A stretch of 64,000 nucleotides of DNA from an uncultured Flaviramulus sp. (lineage in GTDB: Bacteria > Bacteroidota > Bacteroidia > Flavobacteriales > Flavobacteriaceae): NCBI GenBank assembly GCA_947501105.1, contig CANMUP010000002.1:310001-374000 (forward strand), written 5' to 3'. Both the position numbers and the translations under genes were made by a program. The notes beneath the pieces were generated by a model. It was not told the origin of the DNA. It made no database searches and saw only the letters and a program-made list of their open reading frames with translations. Shown one piece after another: positions 8,682 through 18,239 of the stretch (the first letter of the stretch is position 1; each line of letters begins with the position of its first letter).

Positions 8682-9026
8682 ATGAATGAAAAAACATTAC
8701 TGAAGTATACCTTTGGTTTAGTGCCTATTGTGGCAGGATTAGATAAATTTACAAATATTTTAGCAGATTGGAGCCAATATCTAGGATCTGGACTTCAAGA
8801 ATTATTACCTTTTGATGCTTCTACCTTTATGATTATTGTTGGAATTATTGAAATAGCGGCTGGAATACTTGTTTTAGTTAAAACTAAAATTGGAGCTTTT
8901 GTTGTATCTGGATGGCTCACGTTAATAGCCTTAACACTTATTTTAAGCGGAAATTATTTAGATGTAGCGGTAAGAGATATAGTTATGGCAATTGCTGCTT
9001 ATGTTTTGGCTAAACTATCAAGTTAA
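8682..9026 (+). CDS. Small DoxX-like four-helix membrane protein
   Basis: 114 residues with four hydrophobic segments, at about 8-24, 46-64, 68-86 and 92-110. It has the proline/glycine pattern of DoxX-type proteins (FGLVPIVAGLDKFTNIL, then IIEIAAGILVLVKTKIGAFVV). DoxX-like proteins are inner-membrane and often linked to redox or thiosulfate stress, but this short version has no assigned role. It is divergent from the ECF sigma operon and shares a palindromic intergenic region with it. It converges with the thioesterase gene. Confidence 0.7.
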   Translation: MNEKTLLKYTFGLVPIVAGLDKFTNILADWSQYLGSGLQELLPFDASTFMIIVGIIEIAAGILVLVKTKIGAFVVSGWLTLIALTLILSGNYLDVAVRDIVMAIAAYVLAKLSS

Positions 9027-9034
9027 CGTTTTAA

Positions 9035-9583
9035 TTAATGGTTTTTGTCAAATTCGATTTTAGTATTTTGATCCTCAATAAGATGCAAATAATCTTTAAT
9101 TTGAAATTCTGAAGAATTAAAATCATTAGACCTGTTTTTTGCATGTTCCTGTCTTGTTATGCTTCTTGAAAATCTTCGGATAGATTCTTTTGAGTTTAAA
9201 ATAATTCCAGGTACAGGAACATTGTTTCCATTTTCATCTTTAGCCACCATTGTAAAATATGAGGAATTACAATGCTTTGTTTCCCCTGTTTGTATGTTTT
9301 CAGATTCCACTCGAACGCCAATAACCATAGAAGTTCTACCAGTATAATTAACTGATGCTTTTAAGGTAACTAATTCACCTACATCTATTGGGTTTAAAAA
9401 ATCGACCTTATTAACAGATGCTGTTACACAATAATGCCTTGAGTGCTTTGATGCGCAAGCAAAAGCAATTTGATCCATTAAATTTAAAATATAGCCACCA
9501 TGAATTTTACCACTAAAATTAGAGTGGGATGGAAGCATGAGTTCAGAAATTGTAATTTGAGAATCTTTTATATTTTTAAACAT
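9035..9583 (-). CDS. Acyl-CoA thioesterase, hotdog fold
   Basis: About 182 residues from ATG at 9583; this start leaves one base after the rmuC stop, whereas 9601 would overlap it. The hotdog motif is plain: HSNFSGKIHGGYILNLMDQ with the helix FACASKHS, then KVDFLNPIDVGELV. A HotDog_ACOT-type arrangement is expected to hydrolyse acyl-CoA to free acid and CoA in the cytoplasm. The C-terminal 40 residues are charged and variable. It follows rmuC directly and may be transcribed with it. Confidence 0.88.
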   Translation of the reverse strand: MFKNIKDSQITISELMLPSHSNFSGKIHGGYILNLMDQIAFACASKHSRHYCVTASVNKVDFLNPIDVGELVTLKASVNYTGRTSMVIGVRVESENIQTGETKHCNSSYFTMVAKDENGNNVPVPGIILNSKESIRRFSRSITRQEHAKNRSNDFNSSEFQIKDYLHLIEDQNTKIEFDKNH

Positions 9584-9584
9584 T

Positions 9585-10901
9585 TTATTCTTCTTCTGCA
9601 CGTTTTATTATAGCCTCAGGGAGCGATTTTTTTGCTTTAGCACCCATTTTTTTAAGTTTTTCAACACTTGTAATTAAATTTCCTCTGCCTTCAACTAATT
9701 TATTCATAGCTGACGAATAATCAGTTTTAGCAGCGTCTATTTTTTTACCAACTCCTGTCAAGTCTGTTACCAAACCTTCAAATTTATCATACAATGCGCC
9801 AGCTTGCCTTGCTATTTCAATGGCATTACGTTGTTGTTTTTCATTATTCCACATACTATCAATAGTGCGTAGCGTAGCTAATAAAGTTGATGGTGTTACA
9901 ATAACAATATTTTTTTCAAAAGCTTTATTATAAATACTGTTATCTTCATTTACAACAATCGCGAAAGCGGGCTCTATGGGTATAAACATTAAAACAAAAT
10001 CTGGCGATTCTATATCGTATAAGTCTTGATAGTTTTTTTCTGAAAGCTGATCGACATGTTTTTTTATCGAATTAACATGCGCCTTTAAAAATGATGATTT
10101 TTCATCCTCATCTGCATTAACCAAACGCTCATAATCTGTTAATGATACTTTACTATCAATAATCATTTTTTTACCATCAGGTAGATGTAAAACGACGTCA
10201 GGTAAAACTCGAGAACCATCAGTTAAAGTAAAACTTTGCTGTACAAAATACTCTCTGTCTTTCTCTAATCCAGATTTTTCTAAAACACGCTCTAATACCA
10301 ACTCACCCCAATTCCCTTGCATTTTACTATCGCCCTTTAACGCTCGGGTTAGGTTTGTCGCTTCCTTTGTCATTTGCTGATTAAGATCTTTCAATCCTAA
10401 TAATTGCTCTTTTAAGGCGGAATGCATACTGATGCTCTCCTTTTGAGTTAAATCTACTTTTTCTTCAAAAGTTTTAATTTTTTCTTGAAGCGGATTTAAA
10501 ATATTCTTGATATTTTCTTTATTCTGTTCTGTGAATTTATTCGATTTTTCTTCAAGGATTTTATTAGCGAGTAACTCAAAATCTTTGCGTAGTTGTTCTT
10601 GACGTTCTTCAATTTCAGCATCACGCTTTACATTCAGCTGTTGTAAATTTTCGTATTCTGTATTTCTTCTAGCTAATTCTGTGCTTAAAAATTCTTTTTC
10701 TCGACGAATGTCTTCACGGTCATTTTCAATTTTATTTAAACTCTGTTTAAGCTCATTTATATTTTGAGTTAGCTGATTTTGCCTTTCTTCTAGTGTGCTT
10801 TTATCACTTTTGCTTTTTAGTTTAGTAATAGTAATACCAAGGTAAGCACCAATGCCTCCAGAAATAAGAATTGCTATAATAAGAATAAGGTTATCGTTCA
10901 T
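9585..10901 (-). CDS. rmuC: DNA recombination protein RmuC
   Basis: 438 residues. One N-terminal membrane helix (LILIIAILISGGIGAYLGI) is followed by a long coiled coil (about 30-170) and then the RmuC domain. Recognisable blocks are KGDSKMQGNWGELVLERVLE, LPDVVLHLPDGKKMIIDSKV and FVLMFIPIEPAFAIV, the last two part of the predicted nuclease-like fold. RmuC limits inversion between short repeats. Length and domain order are normal for the family. Confidence 0.93.
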   Translation of the reverse strand: MNDNLILIIAILISGGIGAYLGITITKLKSKSDKSTLEERQNQLTQNINELKQSLNKIENDREDIRREKEFLSTELARRNTEYENLQQLNVKRDAEIEERQEQLRKDFELLANKILEEKSNKFTEQNKENIKNILNPLQEKIKTFEEKVDLTQKESISMHSALKEQLLGLKDLNQQMTKEATNLTRALKGDSKMQGNWGELVLERVLEKSGLEKDREYFVQQSFTLTDGSRVLPDVVLHLPDGKKMIIDSKVSLTDYERLVNADEDEKSSFLKAHVNSIKKHVDQLSEKNYQDLYDIESPDFVLMFIPIEPAFAIVVNEDNSIYNKAFEKNIVIVTPSTLLATLRTIDSMWNNEKQQRNAIEIARQAGALYDKFEGLVTDLTGVGKKIDAAKTDYSSAMNKLVEGRGNLITSVEKLKKMGAKAKKSLPEAIIKRAEEE

Positions 10902-10959
10902 TTAAAAATAGAAGTTTAACCAAAGATAATTTTTTTAGTTGGAAGATTGAAGTACCAAG

Positions 10960-11607
10960 TTATAAGTTTTTTAAGATATTTATATCTTCTATAATACGTT
11001 GAATTTCCATATCATTTGTACCGTCATAAATACCTCGAATTTGTTTTTCTTTATCAACTAAAATGAAGTTTGGTGTATGAATAAAATCTTGCATACCACC
11101 ATCGCCTTGTTCAACAACGGCAAAGTAACTTTTACGAGCCAACTCGTAAATATGTTTTTTATTTCCAGTTGTTACGTGCCATTTTGAATCAATTACCCCT
11201 TTATGATTCGCGTATTCTCTGAGAACCGAAACGCTATCTATATTAGGCGTTACAGATAATGAGAGAAACATTATATCATCATTATTTAAAAATTCTTTTT
11301 GAAGAATAGCCATATTATTTGTCATTATTGGGCAAATAGTACCGCACCGTGTAAAAAAGAAATCTGCTACATAAATTTTGTTTTTATAATGACCTTGGGT
11401 TATAGTTTCTCCATTTTGATTGATAAGCTGAAAGTCAGAAACTTTATGATATTCAGTTTTGTTTCTTAAACTAGGGTCTACTAATTCAGGATTAATATGT
11501 GAAGGACTATATATTGGTAATATTTTTTTAGACCATAGGTTGCAAGACATTAAGCTGATTGATAGTATTAATAAAATACACCATGAGTTATTTAGTTTAA
11601 AAACCAT
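10960..11607 (-). CDS. SCO1/SenC family copper chaperone lipoprotein
   Basis: 215 residues. A lipoprotein signal ends at SISLMSC. The thioredoxin-like SCO domain carries the copper pair CGTIC (RCGTICPIMT) and the distal histidine in FIHTPNFILVD. SCO proteins deliver copper to cytochrome c oxidase or act as thiol oxidoreductases outside the inner membrane. It starts 15 bases after the TPR gene stop and is probably expressed with it. No oxidase subunit is in the window. Confidence 0.92.
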   Translation of the reverse strand: MVFKLNNSWCILLILSISLMSCNLWSKKILPIYSPSHINPELVDPSLRNKTEYHKVSDFQLINQNGETITQGHYKNKIYVADFFFTRCGTICPIMTNNMAILQKEFLNNDDIMFLSLSVTPNIDSVSVLREYANHKGVIDSKWHVTTGNKKHIYELARKSYFAVVEQGDGGMQDFIHTPNFILVDKEKQIRGIYDGTNDMEIQRIIEDINILKNL

Positions 11608-11622
11608 ACACTTTAATATATT

Positions 11623-13353
11623 TTATAAAATAGAATTGTCAATTTCAATATCTGCATCTTTCCAAGCGTTATCAAATTCTTTTTTAATTGTGTTTGCTTC
11701 TTTATTTTTTCCTTGAGCAATTAGACTTTTATACAAACCCATAAGAGACCATCCGTTTTGCCTTAAAATTTTTAAGTCTTCGTTAAACACTTTTTCAGCC
11801 GCCTCATATTTTTTTGCTTTTAATAAAACAGCACCTAAGTTTTGCCTTGTTGGAATATGCCATGCTGCAGGTTCTGTATATGTTAATCCATCTTCAAATA
11901 CTACAGCCTTTTTAAGGTGTTCAATAGCTTTTGGAATATTTCCTTTCAATACTTCTAATTCACCAGATACTACTTCAAAGGCAATATTTGCCGAATGAAT
12001 TGATGCATTATTTGCTGTAGCAACTAAGGTTTCTAATTCTGGATCTTTTTGTAGAGCTTCAATAGCATTCAATTCTTCTTGAGCTTCTTTAATATTACCC
12101 TTTTTTATAAATGCAATGCCTCTTGCATAATGACGAATAAGGTTTAGATGTTTAATATTTGAATTGGGTGCTGGTATACTCAAGATCTCATTCCATTTAC
12201 CAAATCTGGTATACGCCAACATTGGTGTTGATGCAAAATCTTGTAGAAAAGGCATTTCAATAAATTCTCCAACTGGTACCTTTTCTGCTGTTTTTTTTGC
12301 TGCATCAATAGCTAAATCACTTGCTCCTAATAAGCTTGCAGAAGACCATAAAAAATGAATATTATGAGGATAGTAAGCAAGAGGATAAAGTCCTTGAGCA
12401 AAACACTGAGAAATATAATCTTCATCAGCTAAAATGGCTTTTTGGTTTGCTATTACTGCATCTTTATATCTTCCAACTCTAATATAAATATGAGATGGCA
12501 TATGTACTATATGTCCAGCTCCTGGCATTAAAGAAGCTAATTTATCAGCACTTTTAACTCCAATATCTGGATAAGGTAACTCTACCATGTGGATATAATA
12601 GTGGTGCCCTCCAGGGTTTTCTGGTTCTAGTTCTATAGCTTTTTCAAGAGCAGCTTTAGCTTCTTTTATATTTGGAGAAGGATTACCAGAATCGTCCCAA
12701 TAATTCCAAGGCACTGTATTCATAACAGAAGCAGCAAATAAGATTTGTAAGTTAGCATCATCTGGAAACTTATTAATCACATTAGCCATGGCATTCATAT
12801 AATTGATGTTCAATTCAGCAATATCTTTATTTAAGTCTTCACTGTACCTAGCGGATAATGCTTTAATAACAGCTTGTTCTTTTAAGCTTGTTTTTGGTGC
12901 TAATTGTTTGGCTTTAGCAATTGCTTTATTAATTTTAATTAAGCGTTCTTCTGGAGGTAAAGGGTCATTAATATTTGGACCAAGAGTAAAAGCTTGTCCC
13001 CAATACGACATAGCGGAATTAGGGTCTAAGCGTGCAGCCTCCAAAAACGAGCGATGTGCTTCAGCATGATTAAAAGCGTATGATAATTTCATGCCTTGAT
13101 TAAAGAAAGCCTGAGCTCTATCATTTTTAGTGCTAATTGGAAAATGCAGATTTCCTAGGTTCTTAAAAAGAGGAGATATTTGTTTTGTAGTATCAATGTT
13201 TTCTAATAAAAAATTAGCTGGAGTACATTTAACAAAATTCATTGCTAATTTAGGCTCTGGTATAGGCGTTTTATTTAAAATTGGACTTAAAATAAAAAAG
13301 GTTGCTATAAGTATAATTGCAGTACTTATAATAATGATTGGTTTTAATTTCAT
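11623..13353 (-). CDS. Exported TPR protein (paralogue of the upstream gene)
   Basis: 576 residues. An N-terminal hydrophobic segment (IIIISTAIILIATFFILSPI) anchors or exports it. TPR-like helical hairpins run from about residue 70 to the end. Distinctive conserved pieces are DPNSAMSYWGQAFTLG, GAGHIVHMPSHIYIRVGRY and AAWHIPTRQNLGAVLL. The HMPSHI motif and overall order match the next gene upstream, so the two form a tandem duplication. Histidine-rich loops could bind a metal, but no function is established. An SCO1 gene follows. Confidence 0.85.
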   Translation of the reverse strand: MKLKPIIIISTAIILIATFFILSPILNKTPIPEPKLAMNFVKCTPANFLLENIDTTKQISPLFKNLGNLHFPISTKNDRAQAFFNQGMKLSYAFNHAEAHRSFLEAARLDPNSAMSYWGQAFTLGPNINDPLPPEERLIKINKAIAKAKQLAPKTSLKEQAVIKALSARYSEDLNKDIAELNINYMNAMANVINKFPDDANLQILFAASVMNTVPWNYWDDSGNPSPNIKEAKAALEKAIELEPENPGGHHYYIHMVELPYPDIGVKSADKLASLMPGAGHIVHMPSHIYIRVGRYKDAVIANQKAILADEDYISQCFAQGLYPLAYYPHNIHFLWSSASLLGASDLAIDAAKKTAEKVPVGEFIEMPFLQDFASTPMLAYTRFGKWNEILSIPAPNSNIKHLNLIRHYARGIAFIKKGNIKEAQEELNAIEALQKDPELETLVATANNASIHSANIAFEVVSGELEVLKGNIPKAIEHLKKAVVFEDGLTYTEPAAWHIPTRQNLGAVLLKAKKYEAAEKVFNEDLKILRQNGWSLMGLYKSLIAQGKNKEANTIKKEFDNAWKDADIEIDNSIL

Positions 13354-13380
13354 ATTAAATGGTTTAATATTAACGTTTTA

Positions 13381-15066
13381 CTAGATAGCTTGTTTAAGGA
13401 ACTTTTTCCCTTCTGCTATTTCGGGTCTATCACTATTAGAGTTTTTAGTTAATTCAATAAGTTGATTAAAATATAAAGTAGCTTTGTTTAAATCTCCAGA
13501 TTGTTTTGCAGCAATAGCAGCTCCATAAATGCCGTTAAATCTGTGTGGTCTTCCTTTTAAATCTTCTTCATAAGCTAATAGAGCTTCCTTAGGTTTATTT
13601 AATTCTAAAAGCATATCGCCAAGTAATTCTATAGCTGGTAATACATCACCTGGAGTAACAGGATGTTTACTTGTATGTCGCTCTATTTCTACTGCTTCTT
13701 GCATTAGTGCAAGACCTTCTTTTAACTCATTTTTTCTAAAACTCAACCACGCTTGAGATGTTTTAATTTGAATTTCAACTAGTTTAATTTGAATAGATTT
13801 CGTTTTGTCATTCTTTGCGATTAAATCTTGATGTAATTTTTTTAAAACTTCAATCTCCTGCTGAACAGTATTAAAATCATTTGTATTAACAGCTCCCATT
13901 GCTACAGCAAAATGATGTATGGCTTTTTGCCATGGGAATTTTTCCCAATTCAAATCTGTATCTTGTAATTTTAAATCTGCTGCACGTTTCCAGTTTTTAT
14001 TTTCTAGCGCAAGCCTTGCAGGGATAGCAGTTAAAGGATAGGTTACTGCTGTTAACATCATGGGATGAAATTTTTTTCGCTCTTTAATTAAATTGTATTG
14101 ATATTCAGCATTTGTATTATCTCCTTTTTGAAGATATGCATATACAAGATAATCTATACCATGTAATTCTTCAAAATAAGAACCAGTCAATGCAGCTGCT
14201 TCAGCATAGCACCTAGCACTTTCTGTTGATTGTATATTTGAATTTATTGATTCTTGCCATATTCCTAGCCTTGTAAATATATGCGAAGGCATATGTTGTG
14301 CGTGAGCTGAAGAAGGAGCAATACTTGCATAACGTCTCGCCGTTTCTAATCCCTTTTGAGCTAAAACTGGATTATCATAGTTATGAATGATGTAATGAGC
14401 AATACCAGGATGATTCGGATTTTCTTTAAATAAACCTTCAAGAATTTTACCTGCCTTCCTTTCATTGATAAAATCTTTACCAACACGATCTCTAGTTGAA
14501 AATAATGCTAAGGAATAAAAAATAGCAGCTTCGATATCCTCAGAATATTTTAGATGTATCTGCTCCATCTTATTTTCAAATCGCTTCGCTCTAGTTTGAT
14601 GATCTATCGTTTCCCAATCGGTATAAAAAGCATCAATAGCATTTATATAATCTCTTTGCTTATCATCCATTGATAATTCTTTGGCTATTTTTAATACTGA
14701 TGAGCCTTTTATTAAATCTTCTTTTGAGGGAGGAAACCAAGCAGCATGATAAATGCTCATAGCTACACCCCAATATGCCATTGGGCAATTAGGATCTGCA
14801 TCAATAACTTTAACAAATGCTTTTTCAGACTCATTGTATTGAAATGAATGTAATAAAGCAACAGCTAAATCAAAAGCTTTTCTTGTTTCATAATTGCATG
14901 AGAGTGAAAATTTTAACTCTCCAAATTGCCCGTCTCCACATAATAGTAAGTCACCTCTTAAGAAATCTATTGAGGCTAATGCTGGATTAGGTTTTGAAGA
15001 TTTGTTTTTGCAATTAGAGAATAGCAATAGCCCAAAAACTAAAGTAATAAGTTTTAATGAATTCAT
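13381..15066 (-). CDS. TPR lipoprotein
   Basis: 561 residues with a lipoprotein signal (LLLFSNC). Conserved pieces include DPNCPMAYWGVAMSIYHAAW, HPGIAHYIIHNYDNP, SSAHAQHMPSHIFTRLGIW and ETARRYASIAPSS. They match the following gene at the same relative positions, with about 27 bases between the two genes. The TPR scaffold suggests protein or peptide binding in the periplasm. Clusters of His and Trp around the HMPSHI motif are unusual for a plain TPR protein. No known function. Confidence 0.85.
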   Translation of the reverse strand: MNSLKLITLVFGLLLFSNCKNKSSKPNPALASIDFLRGDLLLCGDGQFGELKFSLSCNYETRKAFDLAVALLHSFQYNESEKAFVKVIDADPNCPMAYWGVAMSIYHAAWFPPSKEDLIKGSSVLKIAKELSMDDKQRDYINAIDAFYTDWETIDHQTRAKRFENKMEQIHLKYSEDIEAAIFYSLALFSTRDRVGKDFINERKAGKILEGLFKENPNHPGIAHYIIHNYDNPVLAQKGLETARRYASIAPSSAHAQHMPSHIFTRLGIWQESINSNIQSTESARCYAEAAALTGSYFEELHGIDYLVYAYLQKGDNTNAEYQYNLIKERKKFHPMMLTAVTYPLTAIPARLALENKNWKRAADLKLQDTDLNWEKFPWQKAIHHFAVAMGAVNTNDFNTVQQEIEVLKKLHQDLIAKNDKTKSIQIKLVEIQIKTSQAWLSFRKNELKEGLALMQEAVEIERHTSKHPVTPGDVLPAIELLGDMLLELNKPKEALLAYEEDLKGRPHRFNGIYGAAIAAKQSGDLNKATLYFNQLIELTKNSNSDRPEIAEGKKFLKQAI

Positions 15067-15185
15067 TGGAATCTAATTTAAAATTAGGTTAGAAAATCAT
15101 TGGTAAATAAGGAGAAAGTTGCTAAAAAACTGATTTTCAATCACGTAAATGTAATAAAAAATTAAAAAAGATAGGGTAATTGGAA

Positions 15186-15980
15186 TTACTTCTTTACTCT
15201 AAAACTACCAGTAGTTTCATCAAATTCAATTAAATCCTTAGGGAATAAAGTATTGAATGTTCCTTTTTCAATAAGATTACATGGTTTATCTGAAACGACT
15301 TTGTCTTTGGTCATAACAATAAGCTTATCGCATAATTGAATTGCTAAATCTATTTCGTGAGATGAAAACAAAATAGTCTTATTGGTTTCTTTAGCCAATT
15401 TTTGAAGCAATTTTAATATATACGCTTTATGATACATGTCTAGATGCGTTGTTGGCTCGTCTAAAATAATTAAATCGGTATCCTGTGCTAAAGCACGAGC
15501 AATCATCACCTTTTGTAGTTGCCCATCACTAAGTTCAAAGCATTTTTTAGTTTTTAAATCGATGATATTGGTTTGTTCTAGAGCTTTGTTTACAATAAAT
15601 AAATCCTCTTTAGATAAATTACCCACCCAATTAGTATAAGGCTGTCTACCAAGAGCTACTAATTCAAAAACAGTAAGGTTTTTTGATGCTAAAGGTTCTG
15701 TGAGAACTAAGCTTAACACTTTGGCTAATTCAATATTAGAATAATCTTCTAGAGGTTTATTATTAACAGAAATACTACCATGGAGTTTAGGTTGTACGTT
15801 TGTTAGTGTTCTTAGTAAAGTAGATTTTCCGATACCATTTGCTCCAATTAAGCCAACTAATTCGCCTTTCTTTAATTTTATATTGATATGCGATGTAATT
15901 ACAATTGATTTCTTTCTGGATATATATCCAATGGATAAATCTTTGGTTTTAAGAACAATATTTGGATTCACATTACTCAT
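15186..15980 (-). CDS. btuD: Cobalamin/iron-siderophore-type ABC transporter ATPase
   Basis: 264 residues. Walker A is GANGIGKSTLL, the signature is ELSDGQLQKVMIARAL, Walker B is DLIILDEPTTHLD and the switch histidine is in FSSHEID. This is the FecE/BtuD class of importer ATPases. It overlaps the permease gene by one base, completing an F-C-D order. Substrate assignment to cobalamin rests on context (cobUTSC and a riboswitch-controlled receptor next door), because the ATPase alone cannot tell heme, siderophore or B12. Confidence 0.88.
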   Translation of the reverse strand: MSNVNPNIVLKTKDLSIGYISRKKSIVITSHINIKLKKGELVGLIGANGIGKSTLLRTLTNVQPKLHGSISVNNKPLEDYSNIELAKVLSLVLTEPLASKNLTVFELVALGRQPYTNWVGNLSKEDLFIVNKALEQTNIIDLKTKKCFELSDGQLQKVMIARALAQDTDLIILDEPTTHLDMYHKAYILKLLQKLAKETNKTILFSSHEIDLAIQLCDKLIVMTKDKVVSDKPCNLIEKGTFNTLFPKDLIEFDETTGSFRVKK

Positions 15981-17011
15981 TAAAACATCATTTTACGTTT
16001 TCTAACTAATAACCAAATTACTACAGGAGCACCAACTAAAGAAGTTATGGCATTAATTGGTAATGTGTAATCGCTTGATGGTAATTGTGCAATACTATCG
16101 CAAATTAACATGATAATGGCCCCGAAAATAAACACAGCTGGTAACAGAATTTTATGATTAGAAGTACTGAAAATTTGACGAGTCATGTGCGGGATGGCTA
16201 AGCCGATAAAAGCAATAGGTCCTGCAAAAGCAGTTATAGTTCCAGCTAATAAACTAGTGGAAATAATTATGAGTAAACGACTTTTTTTTATGTTTAGCCC
16301 TAAGCTTTTAGCATAATTCTCACCAAGTAATAATGTGTTTAGTGATTTTATTGAACCAAGACAGATACATATTCCTATGAGATAAATTATAAATAAAATA
16401 AGTAATTCATTCCAAGAAAGATTACCTAAACTGCCAAACCTCCAAAAAATGAACTGTTGTAATTCTTCAGCAGAACTAAAATAAGTTAGTACATTAATCA
16501 TAGCTGCAGTTATACTACCAAACATAAGCCCAATGATAAGAATAGCCATGGTGTCTCTAACCTTTGTAGAAACTATTAAAACAGTAAATAATACTAAAAA
16601 ACTACCTAAACTTGCAGCAATAACAATACTCCATTTAGATATTAATATACCAGCCATAACACCTCCAAACATAGAAGCACCCATAATAACTAAAGCAACG
16701 CCTAAACTTGCACCTGATGTAATGCCTAGTACAAAAGGGCCAGCTAGTGGATTTCTAAATAGCGTCTGCATTAAAAGTCCAGAAATACCTAAGCCAGAAC
16801 CAACAATAATAGCTGTAAACGCTTTTGGTAATCTATAATCTTGAATTATATACTCCCAAGATTGGTTATCTGTAGCATTGCCAATTAAACTATTGAAAAC
16901 ATCTTTTGTGGGAATGAAAACAGAACCTAAACTAATGTTTATAAAAAAACAGATGATTAGTAATATGACTAATATTAAAAAAGGTGTTTTATATGTTTTT
17001 GAGTCTAACAA
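15980..17011 (-). CDS. btuC: FecCD/BtuC family ABC transporter permease
   Basis: 343 residues and very hydrophobic, with about nine to ten membrane helices. Family motifs include GSGLGISGLLMQTLFRNPLA, PFVLGITSGASLGVA and FAGPIAFIGLAIPHMTR. The start is TTG at 17011, immediately after the btuF TAA and in the same frame; no other start is available before the first helix. The tight junction implies coupled translation. It should form the inner-membrane channel of the B12 importer with the adjacent ATPase. Confidence 0.88.
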   Translation of the reverse strand: MLDSKTYKTPFLILVILLIICFFINISLGSVFIPTKDVFNSLIGNATDNQSWEYIIQDYRLPKAFTAIIVGSGLGISGLLMQTLFRNPLAGPFVLGITSGASLGVALVIMGASMFGGVMAGILISKWSIVIAASLGSFLVLFTVLIVSTKVRDTMAILIIGLMFGSITAAMINVLTYFSSAEELQQFIFWRFGSLGNLSWNELLILFIIYLIGICICLGSIKSLNTLLLGENYAKSLGLNIKKSRLLIIISTSLLAGTITAFAGPIAFIGLAIPHMTRQIFSTSNHKILLPAVFIFGAIIMLICDSIAQLPSSDYTLPINAITSLVGAPVVIWLLVRKRKMMF

Positions 17012-18154
17012 TTATTCTAAACGTTTAAAAAAGAAAGGCTTATAATCTTTTAATAATTCTGGATGAGAAATACTAATGATATCCTTTAATATAAGATCAG
17101 GGCGTAAAGGGCCTAATTCAAAATATAGCAGCCCACCTTTTGCTCCAATTTTATTAGTAAAGGTATATATATTATTATTTTTATAGGCCTCAAAAAAGGT
17201 ATAACCCTTATGCTTTGCAGCCATTTCTGCTTTGGTATTAAAATTCCCTGCACCAATCCATAATCCAGCGTTTTGAGCTTTTTCGAATACATTTTCAAAA
17301 TTTAATTGTAAGCTACCAATAGCATTTGAGTCTTTCCAAAGGTAGTTAGTATTAGCGTCTTCTAAATATTTTGCTACAAAACTTTTGCCACCAGGAATAT
17401 TCCAAACGTCTTTAAACATAGATCCAGAAAAAACAACAGGCTTTTCGTTTACTTTTAAGGCAATTTTTTTGGCTTGTAAGTAGTTAGTTTCAATGTTATC
17501 GAAAAGGGTATTGGCTTCAGCGTCTTTATTAAAAAAAGCAGCAATAAATTTCACCCATTCTGCACGTCCTAAAGGATGTTGTTCGGTCCATGCACCATCT
17601 AAAACTACAGGAATTCCAAACTTTTCTATTTGATCTAAGGTTTTATTATTCCCATTAACCGAAAACCCAATCACTAGTTCGGGTTGTAACTCCAAAAGCA
17701 ATTCCATATTAATTTCTAAGTCACTATTAAGGTCTTTAATCTTTCCATTTTCAATATGGGATCTTGTTTTTTCTGAAGAAATAAAATCAGTATTTGGAAA
17801 GCCTACAAGTTTATCATCAACATTTAAATATTCTAAGGCAGGAATATTAGTTGTAGACATTACTACTAATCTTTCAATAGGTATTTCAATAATAATGTCT
17901 TTCTCATTATGTTTTGGAAAATCTGAACCTTTTTTCACTAAAAGATAACGAAACGTTTCTTTACTATTAGGCCATGCAGAAGTAACAGTTATTTCTTTAT
18001 GATTTTCATAGTTACGAATAGAAAACCCTGTAGCATATTTAATGTTTTGAGAAGAACTTTCTGATGGTTTAGTTAATATGACTTCATCACTTTTTTTATC
18101 CTTACAGGAGGTTAAATACAAAACGCAGAAAAGTAAAATATATAAGAAACGCAT
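17012..18154 (-). CDS. btuF: Periplasmic cobalamin-type substrate-binding lipoprotein
   Basis: 380 residues. A lipoprotein signal (LYLTSC) is followed by a class III substrate-binding fold with VVMSTTNIPALEYLNVDDKL, LLELQPELVIGFSVNG and FGIPVVLDGAWTEQHPLGRAEW. Such folds bind B12, heme or ferric siderophores and pass them to a BtuCD permease. It is the first gene of btuFCD. The 85-base gap to the divergent Dph6-like gene contains no riboswitch. Cobalamin is inferred from the neighbouring cob genes. Confidence 0.85.
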   Translation of the reverse strand: MRFLYILLFCVLYLTSCKDKKSDEVILTKPSESSSQNIKYATGFSIRNYENHKEITVTSAWPNSKETFRYLLVKKGSDFPKHNEKDIIIEIPIERLVVMSTTNIPALEYLNVDDKLVGFPNTDFISSEKTRSHIENGKIKDLNSDLEINMELLLELQPELVIGFSVNGNNKTLDQIEKFGIPVVLDGAWTEQHPLGRAEWVKFIAAFFNKDAEANTLFDNIETNYLQAKKIALKVNEKPVVFSGSMFKDVWNIPGGKSFVAKYLEDANTNYLWKDSNAIGSLQLNFENVFEKAQNAGLWIGAGNFNTKAEMAAKHKGYTFFEAYKNNNIYTFTNKIGAKGGLLYFELGPLRPDLILKDIISISHPELLKDYKPFFFKRLE

Positions 18155-18189
18155 TTATAAAAATTAAGTATCAAAGGTCATTATTTTTT

Positions 18190-18220
18190 TTGTAATACAG
18201 TATACTTAAGACTATTTTTG
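18190..18220 (+). promoter_or_regulatory. Bacteroidota-type promoter for the Dph6-like gene
   Basis: TTG at 18190-18192 and TATTTTTG at 18213-18220 match the -33 TTG and -7 TAnnTTTG elements, with a 20-base spacer. The ATG follows 19 bases later. Confidence 0.5.
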
Positions 18221-18239
18221 AACCATTAAAATATTTTCA

